DNA of 64,000 nt. It comes from Pontivivens nitratireducens (GTDB taxonomy: Bacteria > Pseudomonadota > Alphaproteobacteria > Rhodobacterales > Rhodobacteraceae). The notes under the pieces are model-generated. The model saw nothing but the letters and a program-made list of their open reading frames with translations, did not search any database and was not told the origin of the DNA. The first letter of the stretch is position 1; every line of letters starts with the position of its first letter. Position numbers and translations under genes: made by a program. The stretch is taken from positions 62,001-126,000 of the forward strand of contig NZ_JACJUQ010000004.1 in assembly GCF_014235845.1 (NCBI RefSeq). Reading direction: 5' to 3'. Shown piece after piece: positions 25,822-35,100 of this stretch.

Positions 25822-26695
25822 GACGTGCCCTTTCCTGCGGATTTGCCCCTGTGGATTTGCGCGGCTCTTCGGCCACATGCGCGGGGTTTGCGTCGCGGAT
25901 CAGACGATCCTCACCCGCCAGGCAGACGAACCGCCTGCCTCGCATCCGCCCGATCAGCGTCAGTCCGACCTGACGCGCGATTTCCACCCCCCACGCGGTG
26001 AAGCCGGAGCGGCTGACCAGCACGGGAATACCCATCAGCGCCGTCTTTATGACCATCTCGGATGTCAGACGCCCCGTGGTGTAGAGGATCTTGTCCGACG
26101 GGTCGGCGCCTTGCATTCGCATCCAGCCCGCGATCTTGTCCACCGCGTTGTGGCGACCGACATCCTCCATGTAGACCAGCGCCCGATCCTGTCGGCACAG
26201 CACGGTGCCGTGGATCGCACCCGCCTCCAGATACAGGCTGGGCGTTGTGTTGATGCGATGGGCGAGCGTGTAGAGCCAGCTTGTGCGCAGTTCGGCCAAC
26301 GGCAGGCGCACGCCCTCCAGCCCCTCCATCATGTCGCCAAAGACTGTGCCGACCGCGCAGCCAGAGGTCCGGGTCTTGCGCTTGAGCTTATCCTCGTAAT
26401 CCGTGGCGCGGGCGGTGCGCACGACGACGGTTTCCACCTCCTCGTCGAAATCGACGGCGGTGATCCGGTCATCGGACAGCAGCATCCCCTGATTGGACAG
26501 ATATCCCACGGCCAGCCAGCGCGGGTGATCCCCGATGGTCATTGCCGTCACGATCTCCTGCGAATTGAGATAGATCGTCAGGGGCCGTTCCTCGACCACG
26601 CGCAGATCGACCTCCCGCCCCTCATGGTCGCGCCCGCTGAGCGCGCGCGTCAGCGTCAGATCGTCGGGGGATGGGCCGATCAGGTAGTCGCTCAT
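25808..26695 (-). CDS. fdhD: Formate dehydrogenase sulfurtransferase FdhD
   Basis: A 295-aa accessory protein that passes sulfur from a cysteine desulfurase to the bis-MGD cofactor of formate dehydrogenase. Family patterns are clear: EERPLTIYLNSQEIVTAMTI, VGYLSNQGML, the RTSGCAVG loop, GAIHGTVLCR with DVGRHNAVDKIAG, and TGRLTSEMVIKTA. The loop has Cys113 but Gly116 where E. coli FdhD has the second cysteine of its CxxC. Formate dehydrogenase structural genes are not in this window. It is coupled to the hydrolase gene by ATGA and to the next gene by a 14-base overlap. Confidence 0.93.
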   Translation of the reverse strand: MSDYLIGPSPDDLTLTRALSGRDHEGREVDLRVVEERPLTIYLNSQEIVTAMTIGDHPRWLAVGYLSNQGMLLSDDRITAVDFDEEVETVVVRTARATDYEDKLKRKTRTSGCAVGTVFGDMMEGLEGVRLPLAELRTSWLYTLAHRINTTPSLYLEAGAIHGTVLCRQDRALVYMEDVGRHNAVDKIAGWMRMQGADPSDKILYTTGRLTSEMVIKTALMGIPVLVSRSGFTAWGVEIARQVGLTLIGRMRGRRFVCLAGEDRLIRDANPAHVAEEPRKSTGANPQERARHERG

Positions 26696-27363
26696 GCCGA
26701 TTTCTCCGTGTCGAAGCGTCCGTTGCGCAGGAACGCGGCCGTCTGCCGCGCCGCGCCCATCGACAGGGGCAGCATTCCGTGCACCGTCCGCGTGATCAGC
26801 GCATCCGCATGATCTATGCCCAGTGCGGAGCTAACCGGGACCATGCCATCCGACGGCTCCGCCAGCCCCCAGAAACCACTTACCGGGCCGATCGGCGCAG
26901 ACCCGGCAATGATGCCCAGATCCCGCGCGACCTCCGGCGGCAGATGATCCAGCCCCATATCGGCTGCGGCCAGCCGTTCCAGCGCCGGGCCCATCAAATC
27001 CGCGACCAGGCGATAATCGCGAAAGAACGTGGCCATGGGCGAGCCCAGATTCGGCGGCCCCAATTGCACCACCCGTCCGATGCGGTCGGGCTGCGCGATC
27101 TTGATCCGCAACGCCAGCACCCCGCCCAGTGAATGCCCCACCAGATCGCAAGGTCCCGGCGACAGCGCGTCCAGTTGCTGGACCAGATCGGCCTGTGCCT
27201 CGGCCGGAACGACATGGCGTGAGCGATAATGCATCAGGAACGTGCGAAAGCCTGCTGCCTCCAACCGATTTGCCATCAGCGTCATCGAGCCCGGACCACG
27301 GCCCAGCCCGTGGATCAGACCCACCGCGCGACGATCATCCGAATTCTGTGCCAAATCACTCAT
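26692..27363 (-). CDS. Alpha/beta hydrolase (lipase-like) upstream of fdhD
   Basis: A hydrolase of about 223 aa with GLIHGLGRGPGSM as the oxyanion-hole region and the nucleophile elbow GHSLGG (Ser78 from the chosen start). DGMVPV and the later HGMLPLS are the likely Asp and His sites. It resembles small cytoplasmic esterases/acyltransferases. The substrate is unknown. An in-frame ATG 12 codons upstream (27399) is an alternative start, and neither has a strong ribosome site. Its stop overlaps the fdhD start by four bases, so it leads the Mo-cofactor cluster transcript; no functional link to molybdenum metabolism is evident. Confidence 0.75.
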   Translation of the reverse strand: MSDLAQNSDDRRAVGLIHGLGRGPGSMTLMANRLEAAGFRTFLMHYRSRHVVPAEAQADLVQQLDALSPGPCDLVGHSLGGVLALRIKIAQPDRIGRVVQLGPPNLGSPMATFFRDYRLVADLMGPALERLAAADMGLDHLPPEVARDLGIIAGSAPIGPVSGFWGLAEPSDGMVPVSSALGIDHADALITRTVHGMLPLSMGAARQTAAFLRNGRFDTEKSA

Positions 27364-27505
27364 CGTTCGAGATAGGAACTTTTGCGCGATCATGTCCACA
27401 CCGATACGCTCCCATCAGATTGCAGATCGTTATGGACACAATTCCCGTCTTGGCCTCACCGCCCGGATCGCCAATAGTCCGCACGATCCGAAAAGGAGCG
27501 TTTCT

Positions 27506-28237
27506 ATGGCCGAGATATCTTCTATCCAAGCCGGCACCTCGGCATGGTTCTGGCGCGGCGTGCGCGACGGCGCACCCTTCACCCTGGTCATTGCACCGTT
27601 CGCGCTGCTGTTCGGCGTTGTCGCGACCGAGGCCGGGCTGCCGCTGCTGGAAACCATGGTGATGACCGTACTGGTGATCGCGGGCGCGTCGCAATTTACC
27701 GCCGTGACGTTGATGCTGGACAACGCCCCGCTGTTCATCGTCATCCTCACCGCGCTGGCGGTCAACCTGCGCATGGCGCTGTATTCCGCATCGCTGAGCA
27801 CGCATCTGAATTCATTGCCCCTGTGGAAGAAAGCTTTCGTCGCCTATTTCCTGGTCGATCAGGCCTATGCCGCGTCGGTGGCGCAATACGAGACGGAGCC
27901 GAGCGCCCCAGTCCGGTCCAAATTCGCCTATTTCATGGGTGTCGTGACGCCGATCGCGCCCCTGTGGTACGGCTGCACATGGATCGGCGCGGTGGCGGGC
28001 AGCGCGATCCCGCAGGAATATGCGCTGGATTTCGCGGTGCCGATCACATTCATCGCCCTGATCGCGCCGATGTTGCGCACCATTCCGCATGTGATGACGG
28101 CTATCGTTTCCATCGTGGCGGCGCTGGCGCTGGTCTGGGTGCCCTACTCGCTGGGCCTGATCATTGCGGCGGCATTGGCGATGGCCGCAGGGGCCGCGAC
28201 GGAAATCGCGCTCGAACGCCGGGGAGGGGACTCGTGA
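27506..28237 (+). CDS. azlC: AzlC family branched-chain amino acid exporter, large subunit
   Basis: A 243-aa inner-membrane protein with about six to seven helices, belonging to the AzlC/YgaZ family that together with a small AzlD/YgaH partner exports branched-chain amino acids or methionine. Characteristic stretches are GAPFTLVIAPFALLFGVVATEAG, GASQFTAVTLML and NLRMALYSASLSTHL. AGGAG precedes the ATG well. The gene overlaps azlD by one base (TGATG). It is divergent from the hydrolase gene and converges, through azlD, with an Lrp-type regulator. Confidence 0.92.
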   Translation: MAEISSIQAGTSAWFWRGVRDGAPFTLVIAPFALLFGVVATEAGLPLLETMVMTVLVIAGASQFTAVTLMLDNAPLFIVILTALAVNLRMALYSASLSTHLNSLPLWKKAFVAYFLVDQAYAASVAQYETEPSAPVRSKFAYFMGVVTPIAPLWYGCTWIGAVAGSAIPQEYALDFAVPITFIALIAPMLRTIPHVMTAIVSIVAALALVWVPYSLGLIIAAALAMAAGAATEIALERRGGDS

Positions 28238-28557
28238 TGGACATGCGCGATATCTGGATCGTCATCATAGCACTGGGGATCGGCACATTCGCGATCCGCT
28301 TCTCGTTTCTGGGCCTGATGACAGGCCGGCGCTTTCCTGACTGGACCATGCGCCTGCTGCGCTATGTTCCGGTTGCCGTCATGCCGGGACTGGTGGCCCC
28401 GCTGGTGGTCTGGCCCGCCGCGACAGATGGCGACTTCGACCCGGCCCGCATCGGCGCGGCACTGGTGGCGCTGCTCATCGGTGCGGGGACGCGAAACACG
28501 CTGGGCGCGATCTTCGGCGGTCTGGCGACGCTCTATCTATTGTTGTGGCTTCTGTAG
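28237..28557 (+). CDS. azlD: AzlD family exporter small subunit
   Basis: A 106-aa membrane protein with about four helices, the obligate partner of AzlC. Family features include FAIRFSFLGLM and LLRYVPVAVMPGLVAPLVV near residues 40-58, and GAGTRNTLGAIFGGL near the end. It starts within the azlC stop codon (TGATG). Its last 25 bases overlap the 3' end of the convergent Lrp-type regulator gene. Confidence 0.92.
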   Translation: MDMRDIWIVIIALGIGTFAIRFSFLGLMTGRRFPDWTMRLLRYVPVAVMPGLVAPLVVWPAATDGDFDPARIGAALVALLIGAGTRNTLGAIFGGLATLYLLLWLL

Positions 28558-29018
28558 GCAGGCACCGGCAACTCCCCACCCGCGCGCACCGTGCGCAGGG
28601 CGAAGCTGGACTGCATCTGGACCACTCCGGGCAGGCGGGACAGATGCTCGCGGTGAATGCGGGCGAAATCGTCGCTGTCCGCAGCCATCACCTTGGCCAG
28701 ATAATCCGCTGATCCCGCCATCAGATGGCATTCCACCACGTCGGGAACCAACAGGATCGCGGCCTCGAACAGGTCGAGCACAGCCTGACTTTGCCCGTTC
28801 AAGGTGAACTCCACATAAACGACCGTGCGCCGCATGATCGCCACCGGGTCCAGCCGCGCGCCATAACCTGCGATCACGCCGCCTGCCTCCAGCCGCCGCA
28901 CCCGGCGATGACAGGCGGAGGCGGAAAGATTCGCCGCCTCCGCCAGCGCCGCGTTCGACTGTCGCGCATCGCGCTGCAGCAAGGTCAGCAACTTCAAGTC
29001 CTGCGCATCCAAGTCCAC
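28533..29018 (-). CDS. Lrp/AsnC family transcriptional regulator
   Basis: A 161-aa regulator: an N-terminal helix-turn-helix (LKLLTLLQRDARQSNAALAEAANLSASACHRRVRRLEAGGVI) and a C-terminal RAM/ligand domain (VEFTLNGQS, VVECHLMAGSADYLAKV). The start is GTG with GGAGG upstream. It is divergent from alanine dehydrogenase, the layout of AldR-type activators that respond to alanine, and convergent with azlCD, the layout recalling B. subtilis azlB. It may control either or both. It should act as dimers and higher oligomers on the 137-base intergenic region. Confidence 0.92.
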   Translation of the reverse strand: MDLDAQDLKLLTLLQRDARQSNAALAEAANLSASACHRRVRRLEAGGVIAGYGARLDPVAIMRRTVVYVEFTLNGQSQAVLDLFEAAILLVPDVVECHLMAGSADYLAKVMAADSDDFARIHREHLSRLPGVVQMQSSFALRTVRAGGELPVPAYRSHNNR

Positions 29019-29075
29019 TGTCGGAAAATCCTCCCGCAATACGGCGGAACCACGCCTGAAATCGGTCACATTCTG

Positions 29076-29114
29076 GCGAAGTACCACACATCTTCGCAAG
29101 CACTTTGCACGCAA
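29076..29114. promoter_or_regulatory. Candidate Lrp-type operator region between lrp and ald
   Basis: The 137-base divergent region holds GCGAAG (29076-29081) repeated in inverse as CTTCGC (29092-29097) with a 10-base spacer, then TTGCACGCAA (29105-29114) with 4-base arms. These lie 42-80 bases before the ald start, a usual place for an Lrp-family activator. They are short and the assignment rests on position. Confidence 0.35.
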
Positions 29115-29155
29115 GTTCAGGCATGATGCACGTTATAAAATCAACGGAGGTTTCC

Positions 29156-30262
29156 ATGCATATCGGTTGCCCTACTGAAATCAAAGTTCGTGAATACCGC
29201 GTCGGCCTGACGCCCGCCGCCGTCCATTCCCTGACCGGGCGCGGTCATTCGGTCACCATCCAGGCGGGGGCCGGTCTGGGCGCAGGCTTCTCCGACGCCG
29301 ACTATATCGCCGCCGGGGCTCAGATCGGGGATGTCGATGCGGTCTTTGCCGCTGACATGATCGTAAAGGTCAAGGAGCCGCAGGCGGATGAACGCGCCCG
29401 CCTGTGCAAGGGGCAGACCCTGTTTACCTATCTGCACCTCGCCCCCGATACGCCGCAGACGCAGGACCTGCTCGCGTCCGGCGCCACCTGTATCGCGTAT
29501 GAGACTGTGACCGACCGCAACGGCGGCCTGCCCCTGCTGGCCCCGATGTCCGAGGTCGCCGGTCGTCTGGCCCCGCAAGTCGGTGCGTGGTCCCTGCAAA
29601 AGGCCAATGGCGGGCGCGGCGTTCTGATGGGCGGCGTGCCGGGGGTCGGTCCGGCGGATGTTGTCGTCATCGGCGGTGGCGTCGTGGGCACCCACGCGGC
29701 GCGGATCGCGGCGGGCATGGGCGCGCGCGTCACGGTGCTGGACCTGTCCCTGCCCCGTCTGCGGCAGTTGGACGACCAGTTCGGCGGCGTCTTTGGCACC
29801 CGCTACGCCAGCCCTGCCAATATCGCGGAACTCGTCAGGCAGGCCGACATGATCGTCGGAGCCGTCCTGATCCCCGGTGCGGCCGCGCCCAAGCTGCTCA
29901 CCCGTGCCGATCTGTCCACGCTCAAGCCAGGGGCGGTTCTGGTCGATGTGGCCATAGATCAGGGCGGATGTTTCGAGACGTCGAAGGCCACGACCCACGA
30001 CGATCCGATCTACGAGGTGGACGGCATCGTGCATTACTGCGTCGCGAACATGCCCGGCGCGGTCGCGCGTACATCCACCATCGCGCTCGGCAATGCGACG
30101 ATGCCCTTCGTTCTGGCCCTGGCCGACAAGGGCTGGAACGCGGCGTGCGCCGCTGACCCTCACCTTGCCGCCGGTCTGAACGTCCATGAAGGCACCCTTA
30201 CGAACGAAGCAGTGGCCACGGCACAGAACCTCGACTGGGTCGCGCCCGAGACGTTGCTGTAA
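29156..30262 (+). CDS. ald: Alanine dehydrogenase
   Basis: NAD-dependent enzyme that interconverts alanine with pyruvate and ammonia, serving alanine catabolism. The 368-aa protein is of family length. It opens MHIGCPTEIKVREYRVGLTP with the substrate-binding Arg15, has Lys73 in VKVKEPQ and His94 in YLHLAPD, and the NAD-binding VVVIGGGVVGTHAARIAAGMGA. CGGAGG precedes the ATG with good spacing, which decides between it and an upstream in-frame ATG. It is divergent from the Lrp-type regulator. Confidence 0.96.
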   Translation: MHIGCPTEIKVREYRVGLTPAAVHSLTGRGHSVTIQAGAGLGAGFSDADYIAAGAQIGDVDAVFAADMIVKVKEPQADERARLCKGQTLFTYLHLAPDTPQTQDLLASGATCIAYETVTDRNGGLPLLAPMSEVAGRLAPQVGAWSLQKANGGRGVLMGGVPGVGPADVVVIGGGVVGTHAARIAAGMGARVTVLDLSLPRLRQLDDQFGGVFGTRYASPANIAELVRQADMIVGAVLIPGAAAPKLLTRADLSTLKPGAVLVDVAIDQGGCFETSKATTHDDPIYEVDGIVHYCVANMPGAVARTSTIALGNATMPFVLALADKGWNAACAADPHLAAGLNVHEGTLTNEAVATAQNLDWVAPETLL

Positions 30263-30275
30263 CCGAAACGACAAA

Positions 30276-30299
30276 GGGCCGGAGGTTCGCCGCCGGCCC
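30276..30299 (+). terminator. Hairpin terminator after ald
   Basis: A 7-bp perfect stem GGGCCGG/CCGGCCC with a 10-base loop starts 14 bases after the ald stop. There is no U-run, only ATTCTCCTT, so termination may be inefficient or Rho-assisted. It lies between the convergent ald and mscL genes and could serve both. Confidence 0.55.
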
Positions 30300-30300
30300 A

Positions 30301-30332
30301 TTCTCCTTCCGGAAATATCCCCGCCGGAGGCT
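30301..30332 (-). repeat. Dispersed 3'-flank element, copy B
   Basis: Read on the minus strand this copy is AGCCTCCGGCGGGGATATTT followed by CCGGAAGGAGAA. It starts 18 bases beyond the mscL stop, in the direction of mscL transcription. It shares the GCCTCCGGCGGGGATATTT core exactly with copy C and with two differences from copy A. Confidence 0.65.
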
Positions 30333-30350
30333 CCCCGGCGTGCAGCAGGC

Positions 30351-30788
30351 TCAAACCTGCGTGGTGCCGCGCGCCATCAGGTCGCGGATTTCGATCAGGA
30401 GTTGTTCCTGCGTCGGGCCCACGGGTCCGGGCATCACTTCTTTCTCTTCCTCGGCCATGGTTTCCTTGACGCGGTTCACGCCCTTGACCAGCAGGAACAC
30501 GACGAAGGCAATGATCAGGAAGTTGATGACGGCGTTGATGAACGAGCCATAGGCGAAGACGGCGGCACCGGCCTGCTGCGCCTCGACCAGCGAAGCATAT
30601 TCGGAGCCGTCCAGCACGACGAACAGGTTGGTGAAATCTATCCCCCCGGTGAACAATCCGACGAACGGGTTGATCAGGTCCTTCACCACGGATTGCACGA
30701 TCGCGGTAAACGCGGCGCCGATGATGATGCCGACGGCCATGTCCATGACATTGCCCTTGGCGATAAACTTCTTGAATTCTTGCAGCAT
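30351..30788 (-). CDS. mscL: Large-conductance mechanosensitive channel
   Basis: A 145-aa inner-membrane channel that opens under membrane tension to release solutes during hypo-osmotic shock. The start [31 protein letters not shown] is diagnostic: amphipathic N-terminal helix followed by TM1 with the glycine-rich gate. A periplasmic loop follows, then TM2 (about residues 82-104, [22 protein letters not shown]) and a cytoplasmic helical bundle rich in glutamate. Length and topology are standard. It converges with ald. Confidence 0.97.
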   Translation of the reverse strand: MLQEFKKFIAKGNVMDMAVGIIIGAAFTAIVQSVVKDLINPFVGLFTGGIDFTNLFVVLDGSEYASLVEAQQAGAAVFAYGSFINAVINFLIIAFVVFLLVKGVNRVKETMAEEEKEVMPGPVGPTQEQLLIEIRDLMARGTTQV

Positions 30789-30935
30789 CCCTTGCCTCCC
30801 CCTGTGTGGCGCGCATACGATCCCTAGCGTGTAGCGGATGGGAGCAGGCGGTCAAGAAACTTGCGATTCGCGCCCGTGGTTGGTTGCGCGCGGTTTCGCG
30901 CCTACCTTCGAGGGACAATCCCCAAGGAGATGACG

Positions 30936-31637
30936 ATGACCAAACTGACAGACCATCCGATCACCAAGTTGCGTCCACCGGAATTTCCCGAGCGAATTCA
31001 ACTCTATTCCTTCCCGACACCCAACGGTATCAAGGTCTCCGCCATGCTGGAGGAAACCGGCCTGCCCTACGAGGCGCATACCATCAACATCATGCAGAAC
31101 GACCAGATGACACCGGAGTTTCTGGCGCTCAACCCCAACAACAAGATCCCCGCAATCATCGACCCCGGCGGCCCCGGCGGCGACCCGGTCGAAATTTTCG
31201 AAACGGGTGCGATCATGATCTATCTGGCGGAAAAGTCGGGAAAATTTCTGCCATCCGCACCGCAGGCGAAGGCCGAAGTGCTTAGCTGGCTGATGTGGCA
31301 GATGGGCGGGCTCGGCCCGATGCTGGGGCAGTTCGGACATTTTTATAAATTCGCCGCCGACAAGACGACCGACGATTATGCCAAGGATCGCTTCACGACG
31401 GAGGCAAAGCGGCTGCTGGGCGTTCTGGATGAGCATCTGCGCGCGAAGGATTTTGTCGCAGCCGGTCAGCATACGATAGCGGATATGGCGATCTGGCCAT
31501 GGCTGAACGCGGTCAGCTTCTATGAGGGGGAGGAAGCCCTGGGCATGTCCGACTATGGCAATGTCGCGCGCTACCTGACCCTGCACGCCGGACGTCCGGC
31601 GAGCAAGGCGGCGATGAACATCCCTCCGCGAGAGTGA
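30936..31637 (+). CDS. Glutathione S-transferase, Ure2p/YfcG-like
   Basis: A 233-aa protein with an N-terminal thioredoxin-like GST domain (IQLYSFPTPNGIKVSAMLEETGLPYEAH, LALNPNNKIPAIID) and a helical C-terminal domain (SWLMWQMGGLGPMLGQFGHF). The TPNG.KV context and the GHF segment fit the YfcG/Ure2p-like group, which acts as glutathione-disulfide oxidoreductase rather than a classical conjugating enzyme. Two ATGs lie six bases apart; AAGGAG touches the first, so the second gives correct spacing and is taken. It converges with ytoQ, with two bases between stops. Confidence 0.92.
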   Translation: MTKLTDHPITKLRPPEFPERIQLYSFPTPNGIKVSAMLEETGLPYEAHTINIMQNDQMTPEFLALNPNNKIPAIIDPGGPGGDPVEIFETGAIMIYLAEKSGKFLPSAPQAKAEVLSWLMWQMGGLGPMLGQFGHFYKFAADKTTDDYAKDRFTTEAKRLLGVLDEHLRAKDFVAAGQHTIADMAIWPWLNAVSFYEGEEALGMSDYGNVARYLTLHAGRPASKAAMNIPPRE

Positions 31638-31639
31638 CC

Positions 31640-32089
31640 CTAGCCCGGCAGCGTTCCGGCGATGACGTAGCGCAGCATGTCCACGACCTGCTGCGGCGTT
31701 TCGCACACGGCATTCGCGGCTGCGTCCACTTCCTTCAGGGCGTGGGCGTGGTCGGAACCGTGCATGATAATCAATGACTTGCCCAGCGCCGCCGCGTAGC
31801 CAGCATCGAAGGCGGCGTTCCATTGTTTGTACTTTTCACCAAAGCGCACGACGACGATGTCGGCTTCCTCGATCCCCTTGCGAGTGCGGATCGCGTTGAG
31901 GCCAGCGCCCTTGCGATCATGCCAGAACTTGTCGGATTCCGCGCCCAAAATGGCGACACCGCAATCGTCGGAGGCGGCGTGATCCGTTACTGGGGAGCTG
32001 AAGGACACCGGCAGGTCTGCCGCGCCCTGGGCGATTTCATCGCGCCAGTCAGTGTGGATCTCGCCTGAAAGGTACACGCTCAGATGCAT
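31640..32089 (-). CDS. YtoQ family protein
   Basis: A 149-aa cytoplasmic protein of the YtoQ family: LSVYLSGEIHTDWRDEI at the N-terminus, then SPVTDHAASDDCG, LGAESDKFWHDRKGAGLNAIRTRKGI, IVVVRFGEKYKQWNAAFDAGYAAALGK and LIIMHG. The pattern suggests a nucleoside 2-deoxyribosyltransferase-like Rossmann fold, but the biochemical role of YtoQ is not known to me. I took the ATG that matches the family length, 16 codons inside the longest frame. It lies 69 bases downstream of the hydantoinase-like gene on the same strand. Confidence 0.85.
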   Translation of the reverse strand: MHLSVYLSGEIHTDWRDEIAQGAADLPVSFSSPVTDHAASDDCGVAILGAESDKFWHDRKGAGLNAIRTRKGIEEADIVVVRFGEKYKQWNAAFDAGYAAALGKSLIIMHGSDHAHALKEVDAAANAVCETPQQVVDMLRYVIAGTLPG

Positions 32090-32158
32090 TGGGATAACTC
32101 CTGTTTTCGTGGGCTGCGGCTGCCCAGTGGTTGGCAAATTGCCGGCTGCGGCCCCGGA

Positions 32159-35100
32159 TCAGACCTCTGGCGTGAAACCGCCGCCCGACGGCGTGTCGAG
32201 CCAGTAGGTATCGCCGGGGGCCATTTCGGTGCGGTCGGCGGATTTCAGACGCTCCACCTCACCGTTCGCGCGCAAGATGCGGCTGGCGCCGACCTCGCCG
32301 GGACCGCCCCCCTCCAGCCCCGGTGGGGGAACGATGCGGTGGCCGGACAGAACGGCGAGGGTCATCTCCTCCAGAAAGCGAATCCGACGTGTGGTGCCGT
32401 CGCCGCCGCGAAACTGCCCCGCCCCGCCTGAATCGCGGCGCAGGCTGAATTCATCGAGCACGACCGGGAACCGCCATTCCAGAACCTCGGGGTCGGTCAG
32501 GCGTGAATTGGTCATGTGGGTGTGCACGCCGCCAGTGCCCGGATGGCCTGTGCCGTCGGTCAGACGCCCCGCGCCGGAACCCCCGCAGATCGTCTCGTAA
32601 TACTGGTAGGTTGCGTTGCCCCATGTGGTGTTGTTCATCGTGCTCTGCGCCGCCGCCTGCACGCCCAGCGCCAGCAGCAGGGCGGAGGTCACGGCCTGCG
32701 ATGTCTCGACATTACCGGCGATCACCGCGGCGGGGTATCGGGGGCTGAGCATGGTGCCGCCGGGCAGGATCACCCTGAGCGGTTTCATCACCCCCTCGTT
32801 CATCGGAATGTCGTCATCCACCAGCAAACGGAAGACATAGAGCACGGCGGCCATCGTCACCGGTTCGGGTGCGTTGTAATTCGTGGCAAGCTGCCCCGTG
32901 GTGCCGGTGAAATCCACGGTGGCGGACCGGGTGTCGCGGTCCACGGTGATCTTGACGCGCACCTCACGCGGGTTGCCATCGAAGTCGGGGTCCATCGGGT
33001 AGACATATTCGGCATCGTGAAGCGTCTGGATCGCACGGCGCACGCATTCCTCAGCGTTGTCCTGCACGTGGCCCATATAGGCGCGCACCACGTCGAGCCC
33101 GAACAGCTCGACCATGCGGCGCAGTTCCGCCGCCCCCTTGGCACAACTGGCCACCTGCGCCTTGAGGTCGGCAATATTGGTGTCGACGGCCCGCACGGGA
33201 TGCTGTGCCGACAACAGCAGATCGCGGGTTTCCTGTTCGCGAAACTGCCCGGCATCCACCAGTTTCCAGTTGTCGATCAACGCGCCCTCGTCATGAATGG
33301 TGCGGCTGTCGGGCGGCATCGAACCGGGGGTCAGACCGCCCACATCGGTATGGTGCCCACGGGCGGAGGTGAAGAACAGCAGTTCCCCCCCGTCCGAGAA
33401 GATCGGCTGCACCACCGTAATGTCGGGCAGATGCGTGCCGCCATTATAGGGCGCGTTCAGGACGTAGACGTCGCCCTGCCCCATATCGGGGTTCTGGGCG
33501 ATAATCGCCTTGACGCTGGCCCCCATTGAGCCGAGGTGCACCGGCATGTGCGGCGCGTTCGCGATCAGATCGCCCGCCGCATCGAACACAGCGCAGGAAA
33601 AATCCAGCCGCTCCTTGATCGTGACGGAGGCGGCGGTGTTTTCCAGCACCGCGCCCATCTGTTCGGCGATGGACATATAGAGGTTGTTGAACACCTCCAG
33701 CATCACGGGGTCGGCGCGGGTGCCGATGGCGTGGGCATCCTCACGCGCTGCGATCCGATGCAGGGTGACGTGGTCGTGTGCGGTGATGCGCGCCTGCCAG
33801 CCCGGCTCGATCGTGATGGAGGTGTGCGGCTCGACCAGCACGGCGGGACCGGTCAGGGTGTCGCCGGGGCGCAGGACCTCACGCTTGACGAAGCGGGCGT
33901 CGTGCCAGCCGCCGACATAAATCGGAGCGATAAGCGCGGTGTCGTAGGTCTCCTCCCGCGCGGCCATGTCCAGCGTGGGCTCGGACAGGTCGCCCGCCTC
34001 GCCCACAACCTCGACCGCGACGCTTTCGATCACCAGCGGCGCATCGGGCGATGCGAAGCCGAACCGTTGCAGATGCGCCTTGTCAAAGGCGGCACGCAGA
34101 TCGGAGAGTGACCCGAACGGGATCGGCAGGGAGGTGTCGGTGCCCTGCACCTTGAGGTTCAGGATACGGTCATAGTGCACGGTATTGGCTGGAACGCCCT
34201 GCCCCATCACTTCATTCGCCGCCTGCGCCGACAGCGATTCGATGATATTCGCGGATTCCAGTCGACTGCTGTCGTCCAGCACCGCCTCCACCGCTTGCTG
34301 GCGTGCGGCGCGAATATCGGCCAGGCCCATGCCATAGGCGCTGAGCAGCGAGGCAAACGGATGGATCAGACAGGTTTCCATGCCCAGCGTATCCGCGATG
34401 GCGCAGGCATGTTGCGCCCCGGCCCCGCCGAACACGGTCAGGCAGTATTTCGACACCTCGTAGCCGCGCTGGACGGAGATTTTCTTGATGGCATTCGCCA
34501 TGTTCTCAACCGCGATGCGCAGGAAACCGTCGGCCAGCACCTCCGCGCTTTTGCCAGTCTGAATGACTAGCATATCGAAGGCGGCCTTGGTCGCGGCCAC
34601 ATCCAGCGGTTGGTCGGCATCAGGGCCGAAGATGGCCGGGAAGAATTCCGGCCGCAGCTTGCCCGTCATCACATTGGCATCGGTCACGGCCAGCGGTCCG
34701 CCGCGGCCATAGCAGGCCGGGCCGGGATCGGCGCCGGCGCTTTCAGGGCCCGCACGCATCCGCTGGCCGTCAAAGGTCAGCAGCGACCCGCCGCCCGCCG
34801 CGACGGTGTGAATGTTCATCATCGGAGCGGTGATGCGCACGCCCGCAACCTCGGTGTTAAGCACACGCTCGAAATCACCGGCGAAATGGCAGACATCGGT
34901 GGAGGTGCCGCCCATGTCGAATCCCACGATCCGCTCGAACCCCGCGATCTGCGAAGTGCGCACCGCGCCCACGACGCCGCCCGCCGGACCCGACAGGATC
35001 GCATCCTTGCCCTGAAACAACCGCGCATCGGTCAGCCCGCCCGAAGATTGCATGAACATCAGCTTGCCCGCTGGATCGCCGTCGAACGCATCCGCCACAC

